Assembly (NCBI RefSeq): GCF_000300515.1 | Contig: NZ_AMSI01000010.1 | Span: 124,001 to 188,000 of the forward strand | Length of the DNA: 64,000 bases | Reading direction: 5' to 3' | Source of the DNA: Nitratireductor indicus C115 | GTDB lineage: Bacteria; Pseudomonadota; Alphaproteobacteria; Rhizobiales; Rhizobiaceae | Shown: positions 33,390 through 41,894 of the stretch, piece after piece | How positions within the stretch are numbered: position 1 is the stretch's first letter | How the letters are laid out: every line of letters begins with the position of its first letter | Translations under genes and position numbers: made by a program | Notes under the pieces: generated by a model | What the model was told of the DNA's origin: nothing | Databases searched by the model: none | What the model saw: only the letters and a program-made list of their open reading frames with translations

Positions 33390-34175
33390 ATGACGACCCT
33401 ACCCGAATTCGCCACGGTGCAATCACGGATCGAAGATGGCATCGCCATCGTCACCATCAACCGCCCCCCGGTGAACGCGCAGAACCGATTGTTGCGCGAG
33501 GAAGTCATCCAGCTTTTCGACATGCTGAGCGATCTCGACGAAGTGCGGGTCGTGGTGCTGACCGCCACCGGCCGTATCTTCTCGGCCGGTGCCGATATCA
33601 AGGAGCGCGCGGGCTTCGAGGAAACGCCCGGACACTACATTGCCCACAACCGGCTGACCCGCGAGTTCTTCTACGCAGTCTCCGATTGCGCAAAACCGGT
33701 GATTGCAGCGGTTAACGGTCCCGCCTTCGGCGCAGGCTTTGCGCTGATGCTGTCCTGCGACATCATGTTTGCCAGCGAGGATGCGTATTTCGTCATGCCT
33801 GAAATCGACGTCGGCCTTGCGGGCGGGGTGAAGTTCATTGCCCGTCACTTCGGCAAGTCACGTACCGCGGCGATGTATCTGACGGGGCGTCGTTACCCGG
33901 CTACTGAACTCTATCGCCTTGGCATCATCGAGGCCGCTCTGCCTGAAGAGGAAATGTGGGCCGAGGTCATGAAAATGGCGCGCGAGATCGCCGCCAAGAG
34001 CCCTTTGGCCATACGCAAGATCAAGCGGGCCATGCAGATCATCGACGAGATGCCCGAACGCGAAGCCTATCGCTACGAGCAAAGCGTGACGGTGGAGCTC
34101 TCCCACACGGAAGACGCCCGGGAAGCCCAAAGGGCCTTTGTCGAGAAGCGGCCGGCACACTTTAAGGGCCGCTGA
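33390..34175 (+). CDS. Crotonase-family enoyl-CoA hydratase/isomerase
   Basis: A 261-residue crotonase-fold protein with the CoA/oxyanion motif FSAGADIKE and AAVNGPAFGAGFALMLSCDI. Compared with true enoyl-CoA hydratase, the second catalytic Glu in VMPEIDVGLAGG is present but the first (GGGCELA in the family) is replaced by Ala (GAGFALM). It could therefore be an isomerase, hydrolase or other crotonase rather than a hydratase. GAGGAGGACAG before ATG 33390 fixes the start; the earlier in-frame ATG at 33303 is not preferred. It lies just before the GMC oxidoreductase gene. Confidence 0.85.
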   Translation: MTTLPEFATVQSRIEDGIAIVTINRPPVNAQNRLLREEVIQLFDMLSDLDEVRVVVLTATGRIFSAGADIKERAGFEETPGHYIAHNRLTREFFYAVSDCAKPVIAAVNGPAFGAGFALMLSCDIMFASEDAYFVMPEIDVGLAGGVKFIARHFGKSRTAAMYLTGRRYPATELYRLGIIEAALPEEEMWAEVMKMAREIAAKSPLAIRKIKRAMQIIDEMPEREAYRYEQSVTVELSHTEDAREAQRAFVEKRPAHFKGR

Positions 34176-34191
34176 AAAAGGCATGAGATCA

Positions 34192-35826
34192 ATGACTTCG
34201 ATGACAGACCGGATTCAAGACTTCGGGCAGTTCGACTATATTGTGAACGGCGGCGGTTCGGCAGGGTGCGTTCTTGCCAACCGGCTCTCTGCAAACCCGC
34301 GCAATCGCGTGCTTCTTCTGGAAGGCGGCGGCCAGGATAACTGGATATGGTTCCATATCCCGGTCGGCTATCTTTTCGCCATCGGCAATCCCCGCGCGGA
34401 CTGGATGTTCCGCACCCAGGCGGAAGAAGGCTTGAACGGCCGCTCGCTCGCCTATCCACGCGGCAAGGTGCTGGGCGGTTCCTCCGCCATCAATGCCATG
34501 ATCTACATGCGCGGCCAGGCCGATGACTACAATGTCTGGCAGCAGGAAGGCCTGCCAGGCTGGGGGTGGGACGATGTATTGCCCTACTTCCTGAAACATG
34601 AGGATCATATTGACGGGGCAAGTGCATTCCATGCCGCCGGCGGCGAATGGAGGGTCGAGCATCCGAGAATTCGCTGGAAGATACTCGACACGATCCGGGA
34701 TGCGGCCGAAAATGCCGGCATTCGCAAGATCGATGATTTCAACCGTGGCGATAATGAAGGCTCCTCCTATTTTCAGGTGAACCAGCGTGCCGGCCGACGT
34801 TGGAGCGCAGCACGTGGTTTCCTGAAGCCCGCAGCTCACAGGCCCAACCTGCAGATCGTTTCCAACGCAACCGTCAAAAAGGTGGAGTTCGAAGGCAGGC
34901 GTGCTCGCGCCGTGATCTTCGAACAGCAAGGCATCTGGCGGCGCGCCATCGCGAATGGAGAGATCATCCTGTCGACCGGCGCCGTTGCTTCCCCCGTCAT
35001 ACTTGAAGCCTCCGGCATCGGAGATGGTGCAAGACTCTCCTCCCTCGGGATTGAAACCGTTCAGCACGCACCCGGCGTCGGCGAGAACCTGCAGGATCAT
35101 CTGCAGATACGGCCGATCTTCAAGGTTCAAGGCGTGCCGACCCTGAATAGCCTTTATGCCAATCTCTTCCGCCGCGCGATGATGGGACTGGAATATGCGT
35201 TCCGGCGCTCCGGCCCTCTCACCATGGCGCCCTCCCAGCTTGGCGCCTTTGCCCGCTCATCGGACGCATTCGACAGGGCCAATCTGCAGTTTCACTTCCA
35301 GCCGCTCTCCCTCGACGACTGGGGCAAGGGCCTGCACCCCTTCGATGCTTTCACCGCCAGCGTGTGCAATCTGCGGCCCACAAGTCGAGGCAGCATCCAT
35401 ATGGTCCGCGACGACCAGGGAGCCGCTTTGCCGGAAATTCGCCCCCGCTATCTCTCGAGCGAGCAGGATAGGCAGGTGGCGGTGGATTCTCTCAAGTTGG
35501 TGCGCCGCATCGTCGAACAGCCCGCGCTAAAGCCTTATGGTCCGGTCGAGTTCCGTCCCGGCCCCGATATCCGCTCGGATACTGAGCTTCTGAAAGCAGC
35601 CGGCGACCTGGGCACCACCATCTTCCACCCAGTCGGGACGGTAAAAATGGGCCGCAACGACGATCCGATGGCCGTTCTGGATGAAAGGCTGCGCGTGCGC
35701 GGTGTTGACCGGCTGCGCGTGATCGATGCCTCCATCATGCCGTCCATCACTTCGGGCAATACGAATTCACCAACCATCATGATCGCCGAAAAGGGAGCGG
35801 CGATGATCCTGGAAGACGCCATGTGA
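34192..35826 (+). CDS. GMC-family FAD oxidoreductase (choline-dehydrogenase-like)
   Basis: A 544-residue GMC flavoenzyme that oxidises an alcohol. The FAD motif is [30 protein letters not shown] and [17 protein letters not shown] are the two GMC signatures. The C-terminal active-site His lies in [10 protein letters not shown] and the Asn in [16 protein letters not shown]. An Asn replaces the usual second hydrophobic residue before the Gly-rich loop. Several start codons are close together (34183, 34192, 34201); 34192 gives the best spacing to an AAGG sequence. It follows the crotonase gene closely, so both are probably cotranscribed. Substrate unknown. Confidence 0.9.
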   Translation: MTSMTDRIQDFGQFDYIVNGGGSAGCVLANRLSANPRNRVLLLEGGGQDNWIWFHIPVGYLFAIGNPRADWMFRTQAEEGLNGRSLAYPRGKVLGGSSAINAMIYMRGQADDYNVWQQEGLPGWGWDDVLPYFLKHEDHIDGASAFHAAGGEWRVEHPRIRWKILDTIRDAAENAGIRKIDDFNRGDNEGSSYFQVNQRAGRRWSAARGFLKPAAHRPNLQIVSNATVKKVEFEGRRARAVIFEQQGIWRRAIANGEIILSTGAVASPVILEASGIGDGARLSSLGIETVQHAPGVGENLQDHLQIRPIFKVQGVPTLNSLYANLFRRAMMGLEYAFRRSGPLTMAPSQLGAFARSSDAFDRANLQFHFQPLSLDDWGKGLHPFDAFTASVCNLRPTSRGSIHMVRDDQGAALPEIRPRYLSSEQDRQVAVDSLKLVRRIVEQPALKPYGPVEFRPGPDIRSDTELLKAAGDLGTTIFHPVGTVKMGRNDDPMAVLDERLRVRGVDRLRVIDASIMPSITSGNTNSPTIMIAEKGAAMILEDAM

Positions 35827-35962
35827 GAACGTGGCTAAACACCGCAAGGGGCGGAAATTTGCGGAAAGTAAAAAGATGTTTGACGGTTTTTGCAAATTGA
35901 GTTCGCTTTCCACCCTGCCTTAGGCTCCCGGAAAACAACGACAACACAACGAGGAGGAAAAC

Positions 35963-36943
35963 ATGAACAGGCGATCTGTCATCAAGGCAGCAACGATGGC
36001 TCTTGCGACGATGCCGATTTTGGCCGGCACGGCCTTCGCACAGGACGGCGCCAACTGGCCGCAGAGGCCGGTTACCATGATCGTGCCCTACAATCCCGGC
36101 GGCTCCACCGACGCCGTCGCACGCTTCATCGCTCCGATCCTTTCCGAAAAGCTCGGCCAGCCTTTCGTCGTGGAAAACAAGCCAGGCGCTTCGGGAACCA
36201 TTGGCACCGATCTCGTCGCCAAGGCGGACCCGGATGGCTACACCTTCCTCGTGCACACTTCCGTCATCGGCATTCACCCGGCCTTCAAGTCTAACCTGAC
36301 CTATGACACGCAGGCCGATCTGTCGGCTGTAAGCGTCATCGCCAATGGCCCGTTCGTTTTGAACGTGAACCCTGAACTGCCGGTCAACAGCGTCAAGGAG
36401 CTTGTCGACTACGCCAAGGCGCATCCGGGCGAGTTGAATTTCGGTTCGGCGGGCGCGGGGTCTTCCGGCCATCTGATCACCGAACTGTTCATGGAATCCA
36501 CCGGCACGGACATGGTGCACATCCCCTATGCCGGCGGCGGCCCTTCGCAAGTCGGTCTGATGGGCAATGAGGTCCAGCTGGTTTTCGACACATTGACCTC
36601 CGTCCCCTTCATTCAGGAGGGGCGCCTGAAAGCGCTCGCCGTGACCACCGACAAGCGCTGGGCCGGCCTTCCCGATGTTCCGACCATGGAAGAGCAGGGC
36701 TTCGGAGAATCCGCAGCCGCCATCTGGATCGGAGCCTTCGCCCCCGCAGGTGCGCCGGATGCGATCGTCGAGAAAATGTCGGGCGCAATCGCCGACGCGA
36801 TCAAGGACAAGAAGGTCGTCGACCAGCTCTTCGGCGTCGGGCTTGTCCCCGTTGGCAGCACGCCGGCAGAGGCCAAGGGACAGCTGGACAAGGACATCGA
36901 GCGCTGGAAGGCGCTGGCCGCGTCCGGCGTGACGCTGGAATAG
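35963..36943 (+). CDS. tctC: TTT transporter substrate-binding protein, system 3
   Basis: A 326-residue Bug-family binding protein. The leader MNRRSVIKAATMALATMPIL contains a twin-Arg-like RRS and ends near AFAQ. Then comes WPQRPVTMIVPYNPGGSTDAVAR and QPFVVENKPGASGTIG. GAGGAGGAAAAC before the ATG is a strong ribosome binding site. The tctB and tctA genes of the same set lie 3 kb downstream, with four catabolic genes in between, so transporter and enzymes appear to share a regulon. Confidence 0.92.
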   Translation: MNRRSVIKAATMALATMPILAGTAFAQDGANWPQRPVTMIVPYNPGGSTDAVARFIAPILSEKLGQPFVVENKPGASGTIGTDLVAKADPDGYTFLVHTSVIGIHPAFKSNLTYDTQADLSAVSVIANGPFVLNVNPELPVNSVKELVDYAKAHPGELNFGSAGAGSSGHLITELFMESTGTDMVHIPYAGGGPSQVGLMGNEVQLVFDTLTSVPFIQEGRLKALAVTTDKRWAGLPDVPTMEEQGFGESAAAIWIGAFAPAGAPDAIVEKMSGAIADAIKDKKVVDQLFGVGLVPVGSTPAEAKGQLDKDIERWKALAASGVTLE

Positions 36944-37017
36944 AAACCTATCGAAAAGGGCCGGGCACGCTGCGGTGCGTCCGGTCCCCTCACCCGCGAA
37001 AAGCAGCGATCGGAAAG

Positions 37018-37719
37018 ATGCAGAACAGCAATACCGTGGTGTTTGCCGGCCCAGTCGAGGCTGCCCGGCGAAAAGAGCTCGAACAAGCCTTTGGCGACAT
37101 ATCGATGCGGACGCGGTTCGTTTCCTATGGCGAAACCGATAGCGTCTTCAAAGATCGGGAAACGCCCCGATTTCTGATCACCCTGCCGGCGCCGGCAACG
37201 TGCGGTTCTTTCGAGACGCTCGACATCGGCGCGCTCGACGCTCATTTCGACATCGAACTGCACGGCCGGTTCGATGCAGCCCAGTCCTGCTTGAAGGCTG
37301 CCGGCGAGGCCGGCTGCGCGCTCCTGCATATCGTCGATGCCGACGGATTGATCGGCGGGCAAGGCAATAGCCTTGGCGCAACTGCGGCAATGGCCGCGCT
37401 TGGCCTTTCCCGTTCCATTGCGCTCGATCATCGCGACAAGCCCATCCGTTCAAACGCCCTGGCGCTCGCACCGGATTGGGATGCCGAAGACCTTGCCGCG
37501 CTCTCCGCGTTCCTCTTCACAGGTAAGGGCGGTGAAATGAGCGGCCAGGTTCTGGCTCTGTCGAAAAACACCGTCCACATCTGCAGTCAACCCCGCCCCT
37601 TGCGCGTCGGCCACCGTGAAAACGGCTGGCGGCAGGAAGAGGTCGCTGCCCTCGTGAGCACCTCCTGGCAAGGCGCGCTTCTCGCACACGAAAGCGCCAG
37701 CGAGGCATTTTCCCTATGA
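37018..37719 (+). CDS. SDR-fold protein lacking the catalytic residues
   Basis: A 233-residue protein with the C-terminal half of an SDR: GLSRSIALDHRDKPIRSNALAL and GEMSGQVLALS line up with the SDR helix and the IRVN / ITGQVL segments. The YxxxK catalytic pair is not there; the segment reads GNSLGATAAMAAL. The N-terminal Gly-rich cofactor loop is missing too. It overlaps the following intact SDR by 4 bp. A pseudo-subunit paired with an active SDR is known from BbsC/BbsD of benzylsuccinate beta-oxidation, and the same arrangement is likely here. Confidence 0.65.
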   Translation: MQNSNTVVFAGPVEAARRKELEQAFGDISMRTRFVSYGETDSVFKDRETPRFLITLPAPATCGSFETLDIGALDAHFDIELHGRFDAAQSCLKAAGEAGCALLHIVDADGLIGGQGNSLGATAAMAALGLSRSIALDHRDKPIRSNALALAPDWDAEDLAALSAFLFTGKGGEMSGQVLALSKNTVHICSQPRPLRVGHRENGWRQEEVAALVSTSWQGALLAHESASEAFSL

Positions 37720-38654
37720 TCAAGGATCTGTTTCTTTCCGGAAAGACCGCCATCGTCACAGGCGGTGGAGGCGGGATCGGCCGTGCCATTGCACTTGGCC
37801 TGTCGCACGCCGGCGCGAACGTACTGGTCAACGACCTTGGCGTATCGGTCTCGGGCGATAGCGAAGCACGTAACCCAGCCGACACGGTTGTGGAGGAAAT
37901 TGAAGCGCAGGGTGGAAGGGCATCGGCCAATCACGGCAGCGTCGCGGAAGCGAAGGCCACTGAAAAAATGGTCGAACAGGCGTTGGATACCTTCGGCTCC
38001 ATCGACATCGTCATCAACAATGCGGGCATCATCCGCATGGGCGAGTTCCCGCAGATGAGCCGCTCCGACTGGGAAGCCGTATTGCGGGTGAACCTGCAAG
38101 GCAGTTTCTATCTGAGCCGTGCGGCGGCTCCCCATTTTCGTGCGCAGGCAGGCGGCGCCTATCTTCATCTCACATCGGCCAGCGGCCTGATCGGCTCCAC
38201 CAGCCAGGCAAACTATGCCGCCTCCAAGCTCGGTATTGTCGGCCTCTCACGTGCCATCGCGCTCGATCTGGGCCAGCATGGTGTCCGTTCCAATTGCCTT
38301 GCACCTTCCAGCACGAGCCGCATGACGGAGCTCACCGACAATGCGCGAAAACACCTGATGAGCCCTGAGAAATACGAAGCGCTTAAGCGCATGCGAGCCG
38401 CATCCGCTCCAGAACGCATCGTGCCTCTGATCGCCTATCTGGTGAGCGACCGCGCCCGCGGCATCAACGGACAGGTCTTCGGTGCTCGCGGCAACGAGAT
38501 CTACCTCTACGGTCAGCACCGTCCCGTGCGCATGATGCACGCTGCGGAAGGCTGGACGCCGGCGCAGGCAGATGAACGCCTGCCGGCCGGTCTTGGCGCA
38601 TTCGCAACACCACTGGAAGTGATCACCGACGTCTTCACCTGGCCTCCCGCCTGA
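37716..38654 (+). CDS. SDR-family 3-hydroxyacyl-CoA-type dehydrogenase
   Basis: A 312-residue SDR with TGGGGGIGRAIAL, NNAGI, catalytic YAASK (QANYAASKLGIVGL), and a long C-terminal extension (QVFGARGNEIYLYGQHRPVR ... GWTPAQADERL) typical of the dehydrogenase part of type 2 multifunctional beta-oxidation enzymes. NDLGVS after strand 2 fits NAD. It is translationally coupled to the pseudo-SDR and followed by two hot-dog proteins, as in a broken-up MFE-2 module. It probably oxidises a hydroxyacyl-CoA. Confidence 0.88.
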   Translation: MIKDLFLSGKTAIVTGGGGGIGRAIALGLSHAGANVLVNDLGVSVSGDSEARNPADTVVEEIEAQGGRASANHGSVAEAKATEKMVEQALDTFGSIDIVINNAGIIRMGEFPQMSRSDWEAVLRVNLQGSFYLSRAAAPHFRAQAGGAYLHLTSASGLIGSTSQANYAASKLGIVGLSRAIALDLGQHGVRSNCLAPSSTSRMTELTDNARKHLMSPEKYEALKRMRAASAPERIVPLIAYLVSDRARGINGQVFGARGNEIYLYGQHRPVRMMHAAEGWTPAQADERLPAGLGAFATPLEVITDVFTWPPA

Positions 38655-38664
38655 CTTTACTGAA

Positions 38665-38674
38665 TCTGCAAAGA
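38665..38674. promoter_or_regulatory. TCTGCAAAGA motif upstream of the hot-dog genes
   Basis: TCTGCAAAGA is identical to 39785-39794. Both copies are preceded by CTGACTTTA (38651-38659 and 39760-39768), at spacings of 5 and 16 bp. It lies between the SDR stop and the first hot-dog gene. Confidence 0.35.
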
Positions 38675-38760
38675 TCATCTGCCGTTTCCTGTTGTTAAGC
38701 CCTTCCCGGCCCGGTGCTACGAGGGAATGAACACCAAAGAGAAGGCAGAAAGGAACTGCA

Positions 38761-39204
38761 ATGGCTACCGGAGGAGTGGTTACGGACCTGGACGTTGGAG
38801 ATGTCCTGGGACCCGTGGAATTCACCTTGAGTCCCTTCGTCGTGCGCGAATATTCGCACGCCGTCGAGATGCATCATGAGTGCTTCCAGAGTGCGAATGA
38901 GCTGTTCATGCCCCCGACGCTCATCCATCTCGACAAGCTGCGTCTCTACAATCACGCCTGCCCCGGCGGCACCGGCCCAACGGCACGCATCCACTATGAA
39001 TACGATGCGGAAGTCCTTGCTCCCGTCCGGCCCGGCGACCGCCTCTCCGTCTCGGGCGAGGTAAAGGAGCGCTACACGAAGAAAGGGCGCGAATACGTGC
39101 TGATCGAAATGCAGCTGAAACGCGTTTCTGATGGAGAACTGCTGGTTCGCTACTTCGACCGGGTCATCCTGGCCTACAAGACCCGCGACGAACAGGCAGC
39201 GTGA
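38761..39204 (+). CDS. Hot-dog-fold protein, MaoC/FAS1-dehydratase-like, first
   Basis: A 147-residue hot-dog protein. TLSPFVVREYSHAVEMHHEC and PPTLIHLDKLRLYN match the N-terminal half of FAS1-like MaoC dehydratases, and EVLAPVRPGDRLSVSGEVKE is the usual central strand segment. The D-x-N-P-x-H hydratase motif is not present. With the next gene it would form a heterodimer in which each chain supplies half of a double hot-dog. Ribosome binding site AAAGGA precedes the ATG. Role presumably hydration of an enoyl-CoA for the SDR pair. Confidence 0.75.
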   Translation: MATGGVVTDLDVGDVLGPVEFTLSPFVVREYSHAVEMHHECFQSANELFMPPTLIHLDKLRLYNHACPGGTGPTARIHYEYDAEVLAPVRPGDRLSVSGEVKERYTKKGREYVLIEMQLKRVSDGELLVRYFDRVILAYKTRDEQAA

Positions 39205-39214
39205 GGAGGAAGCC

Positions 39215-39682
39215 ATGACAGGACAACCGATGAACCCGATCACGCTGGAACCCGGCACCGAGTTTCGCACCCGCCCCCGCGCCATGACCCGCGAACGCAT
39301 GCGCTGGTATGTGGATGCTCAGCCAACCATCGCTGCAGATGACGGGCGCGTTCACACGCAGCCGCCGACAATCCACGACGACGACGAGTACGCCCGCTCG
39401 CAAGGTCTGCCGGGCATCATTGCCGACGGCATGATTTCGACCAACTGGATTCAGGGTCTTCTGGTCGATGTGTTCGGAGCGCAGTTCGCCTGCCGCAGCC
39501 GCCTGCAGACCAAGTATATCGCGCCCATCTATGAGGATCAGATCGTGACGGCCTGCGCGCGGGTTGCAACGGCCACGCGCAACGAAAACGGCGCAAGCGT
39601 ATACACGCTTGAAGTCTGGTGCGAGGATGACACGTCCAAGAAGCTGACCGTCGGAAGCGCGATGGTGGAACTGCCGGTCTGA
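39215..39682 (+). CDS. Hot-dog-fold protein, MaoC-dehydratase-like, second
   Basis: A 155-residue hot-dog protein. PPTIHDDDEYARSQGLPGII and ADGMISTNWI match the active-site loop and helix of MaoC hydratases. The catalytic His is kept (IHDDDEYA), but Asp and Asn of the D-x-N-P-x-H motif are replaced (QPPTIH), so hydratase activity is doubtful or uses another base. GTGAGGAGG lies before ATG 39215; the frame upstream lies inside the previous gene. It ends in a terminator before the TTT system 3 permease genes. Confidence 0.78.
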   Translation: MTGQPMNPITLEPGTEFRTRPRAMTRERMRWYVDAQPTIAADDGRVHTQPPTIHDDDEYARSQGLPGIIADGMISTNWIQGLLVDVFGAQFACRSRLQTKYIAPIYEDQIVTACARVATATRNENGASVYTLEVWCEDDTSKKLTVGSAMVELPV

Positions 39683-39708
39683 CCGGTGTTCTGAAACCAC
39701 ATGAAACG

Positions 39709-39732
39709 GGCGGCATCGTGTGCCGCCTTTTT
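39709..39732 (+). terminator. Intrinsic terminator after the hot-dog genes
   Basis: GGCGGCA-TCGTG-TGCCGCC followed by TTTTT. It starts 27 bp after the stop codon. Confidence 0.85.
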
Positions 39733-39740
39733 CATTTCCG

Positions 39741-39758
39741 CTCTTCTCATGAGAAGAG
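39741..39758. promoter_or_regulatory. Perfect 18-bp palindrome
   Basis: CTCTTCTCATGAGAAGAG is fully self-complementary with no spacer. It lies between the terminator and the tctB start of system 3, where an operator is expected. Confidence 0.4.
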
Positions 39759-39774
39759 CCTGACTTTAAAAGAA

Positions 39775-39793
39775 CTTTGCAATTTCTGCAAAG
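39775..39793. promoter_or_regulatory. Candidate LysR operator before tctB of system 3
   Basis: CTTTGCA-ATTTC-TGCAAAG has perfect 7-bp arms and lies about 115 bp upstream of tctB. The right arm is part of the decamer found at 38665. The LysR encoded at 41895 is the likely binder. Confidence 0.45.
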
Positions 39794-39907
39794 AACGTTG
39801 TCAACGTTTTGCGGTTTTTGGATGGTTCGATCCGTATCACATTGTGATCCTTTCAACTGGCGTCCGCGCCAGCCCGAAAAGCGCAAGGCCTTGGGAGGGG
39901 CAATTTC

Positions 39908-40348
39908 ATGCGTCTGATTTCTGGGAGGTGGTCCGACACGATCAGCGGCGGGATGATCGCCCTGTTCGGGGCCGGCGTGTTGCTCGAGGGAGCACGCTAC
40001 CCCATAGGCACGCTCAATCGCATGGGTCCCGGCTATCTGCCCATCGTAGCCGGCGTGGTGCTCCTGGCACTTGGCATTGCCATCATATTCGTCGGCGATG
40101 GCGGCATCGGCGAGACACCGCGCAACATGCGCGCTCCGGCCTTCATCTTTTCCGGCCTCATCATGTGGGGCCTGCTCGTTGAGCGGGCAGGACTTGTCAT
40201 TGCGACGGCAGCCCTCATCATCCTCGCCGCCCTTGCGCATCCGAAGCCAAATCCCCGGCGTGTCCTGATAACGCTTGTAACCCTGCCGCTCGCTTCGGTG
40301 GCGGTCTTCATCTACGGCCTCGGCCTGCCCATCAAACCTTTCTTCTAG
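39908..40348 (+). CDS. tctB: TTT transporter small permease, system 3
   Basis: A 146-residue TctB-family protein with four membrane segments: SGGMIALFGAGVLLEG, YLPIVAGVVLLALGIAIIF, PAFIFSGLIMWGLLVERAGL and ATAALIILAALAHPKPNP. The motif ARYPIGTLNRMGPGYLP is shared with system 2 TctB (LSYPLGQVTRMGPGYFP). GGGAGGGGCAATTTC precedes the ATG. tctA follows after 16 bp. Confidence 0.9.
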   Translation: MRLISGRWSDTISGGMIALFGAGVLLEGARYPIGTLNRMGPGYLPIVAGVVLLALGIAIIFVGDGGIGETPRNMRAPAFIFSGLIMWGLLVERAGLVIATAALIILAALAHPKPNPRRVLITLVTLPLASVAVFIYGLGLPIKPFF

Positions 40349-40364
40349 GGCGGAGCAACTCCCG

Positions 40365-41876
40365 ATGAACTTTCTTTCCGACTTCCAGGCCGGCCTCGGC
40401 ATTGCCTTGCAGTTTGACAACCTTCTCTATTGCTTTGCCGGCGTTGCACTTGGCACGGTCATCGGAATGTTGCCGGGCATAGGTGCCCTGTCGACGATCT
40501 CCATGCTCCTTCCCCTGACGTTCTACATGGAACCGACTGGCGCCATCATCATGCTGGCAGGTATCTTCTACGGTGCACAGTATGGCGGCTCCACCGCCTC
40601 CATCCTCATGAATATTCCCGGCACCGCCACCAATGCGGTGACCTGTCTCGACGGCTACCCCATGGCCAAGAACGGCCGCGCCGGCGTTGCCTTGGGAATG
40701 ACCACGATCGTTTCCTTCATCGGCGGCTCCTTCTCCATCCTGCTCCTGATGTTTCTTGCCCCGCTGATCGCCGATGTCGCGATCTCTTTTCAGGCGCCTG
40801 AATATTTCGCAGTCATCCTGTTTGGCCTCGTCGCTGCCTCAACAATGGCGAGCGGTTCCGTCGTGAAGGGTCTGGCCATGGTCACCGTCGGCATCGTTCT
40901 CGGCCTCGTCGGCCTAGACCTCAACACGGGCGTGCCGCGTTTTCAGTTCGGTTTCGTCGAGATGTCGGACGGGCTGAGCATCGTCGCGCTTGCCATGGGC
41001 CTCTTCGGCGTGGCCGAAATCCTCTATAATCTGATGAACACCGACGGCAGCCCGTTCAAGGTTCAGGACGTCACGATGCGGTCGCTGATGCCCACGAGAC
41101 AGGACGTCAAGACGGCAACCGCTCCCACGATCCGCGGCATGATCATCGGCGCCGCTTGCGGCATTCTTCCCGGAACCGGCGCAACCATCGCCTCCTTCCT
41201 CTCCTATGCGACGGAAAAGCGCCTCTCCCGGCATCCGGAAAAATTCGGCACCGGCATCATCGAGGGCATCGCAGCACCGGAAGCCGCCAACAATGCTTCG
41301 GTTCAATCGGCTTTCATCCCGACGCTGAGCCTCGGTATCCCCGGTGATGCGGTGATGGCCGTCATGCTGGGCGCGCTGATGATCCACGGCATCGCACCGG
41401 GGCCCGCGCTTGTCACCCAGCAGCCGGAGCTGTTCTGGGGGCTGATCATGAGTTTCTGGATCGGAAATCTTTTCCTTCTCCTCCTGAACCTGCCGCTGAT
41501 CGGGTTGTTCGTGCGCATCCTCAAGATCCCTTACGATGCGCTCTATATCGCGATGCTCGTCTTCATCTGCCTTGGCGTGTACAGCATCCGCAACAACGTG
41601 TTCGATATCTTCGTTGTGGTGTTTTTCGGCATAGTCGGTGTCGCCATGATCCTCGGACGCTACCCCGCCGCTCCGCTCCTGCTCGGCTTCCTGCTCGGTC
41701 CGATGCTTGAGGAGAACATGCGGCGTGCCTTGCTGGTTTCGCGCGGCGACTTCTCGATCTTCGTCCATGGACCGGTATCGGCTACATTCATCGTTTTGTC
41801 GGTGCTCGTTCTGGCTTACGGCCTCGGTCGACCGGCAATGGGTTTCTTGCAGAAGATGCGAAGCAGGCCGGCCTGA
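40365..41876 (+). CDS. tctA: TTT transporter large permease, system 3
   Basis: A 503-residue TctA-family permease. Signatures are [38 protein letters not shown] and [18 protein letters not shown]. It is a close paralogue of the system 2 TctA at 29362. Ion-coupled carboxylate uptake with the system 3 TctC and TctB. It is followed at 18 bp by a LysR gene, probably in the same transcript. Confidence 0.93.
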   Translation: MNFLSDFQAGLGIALQFDNLLYCFAGVALGTVIGMLPGIGALSTISMLLPLTFYMEPTGAIIMLAGIFYGAQYGGSTASILMNIPGTATNAVTCLDGYPMAKNGRAGVALGMTTIVSFIGGSFSILLLMFLAPLIADVAISFQAPEYFAVILFGLVAASTMASGSVVKGLAMVTVGIVLGLVGLDLNTGVPRFQFGFVEMSDGLSIVALAMGLFGVAEILYNLMNTDGSPFKVQDVTMRSLMPTRQDVKTATAPTIRGMIIGAACGILPGTGATIASFLSYATEKRLSRHPEKFGTGIIEGIAAPEAANNASVQSAFIPTLSLGIPGDAVMAVMLGALMIHGIAPGPALVTQQPELFWGLIMSFWIGNLFLLLLNLPLIGLFVRILKIPYDALYIAMLVFICLGVYSIRNNVFDIFVVVFFGIVGVAMILGRYPAAPLLLGFLLGPMLEENMRRALLVSRGDFSIFVHGPVSATFIVLSVLVLAYGLGRPAMGFLQKMRSRPA

Positions 41877-41894
41877 CACGGCAAGGGAGGAGAC

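Noticed and set aside
36950-36992. Possible terminator after tctC of system 3
   Set aside because: GGGCCGG and CCGGTCCC can pair but with mismatches and no T-tract; the downstream genes are likely cotranscribed, so I did not list it.
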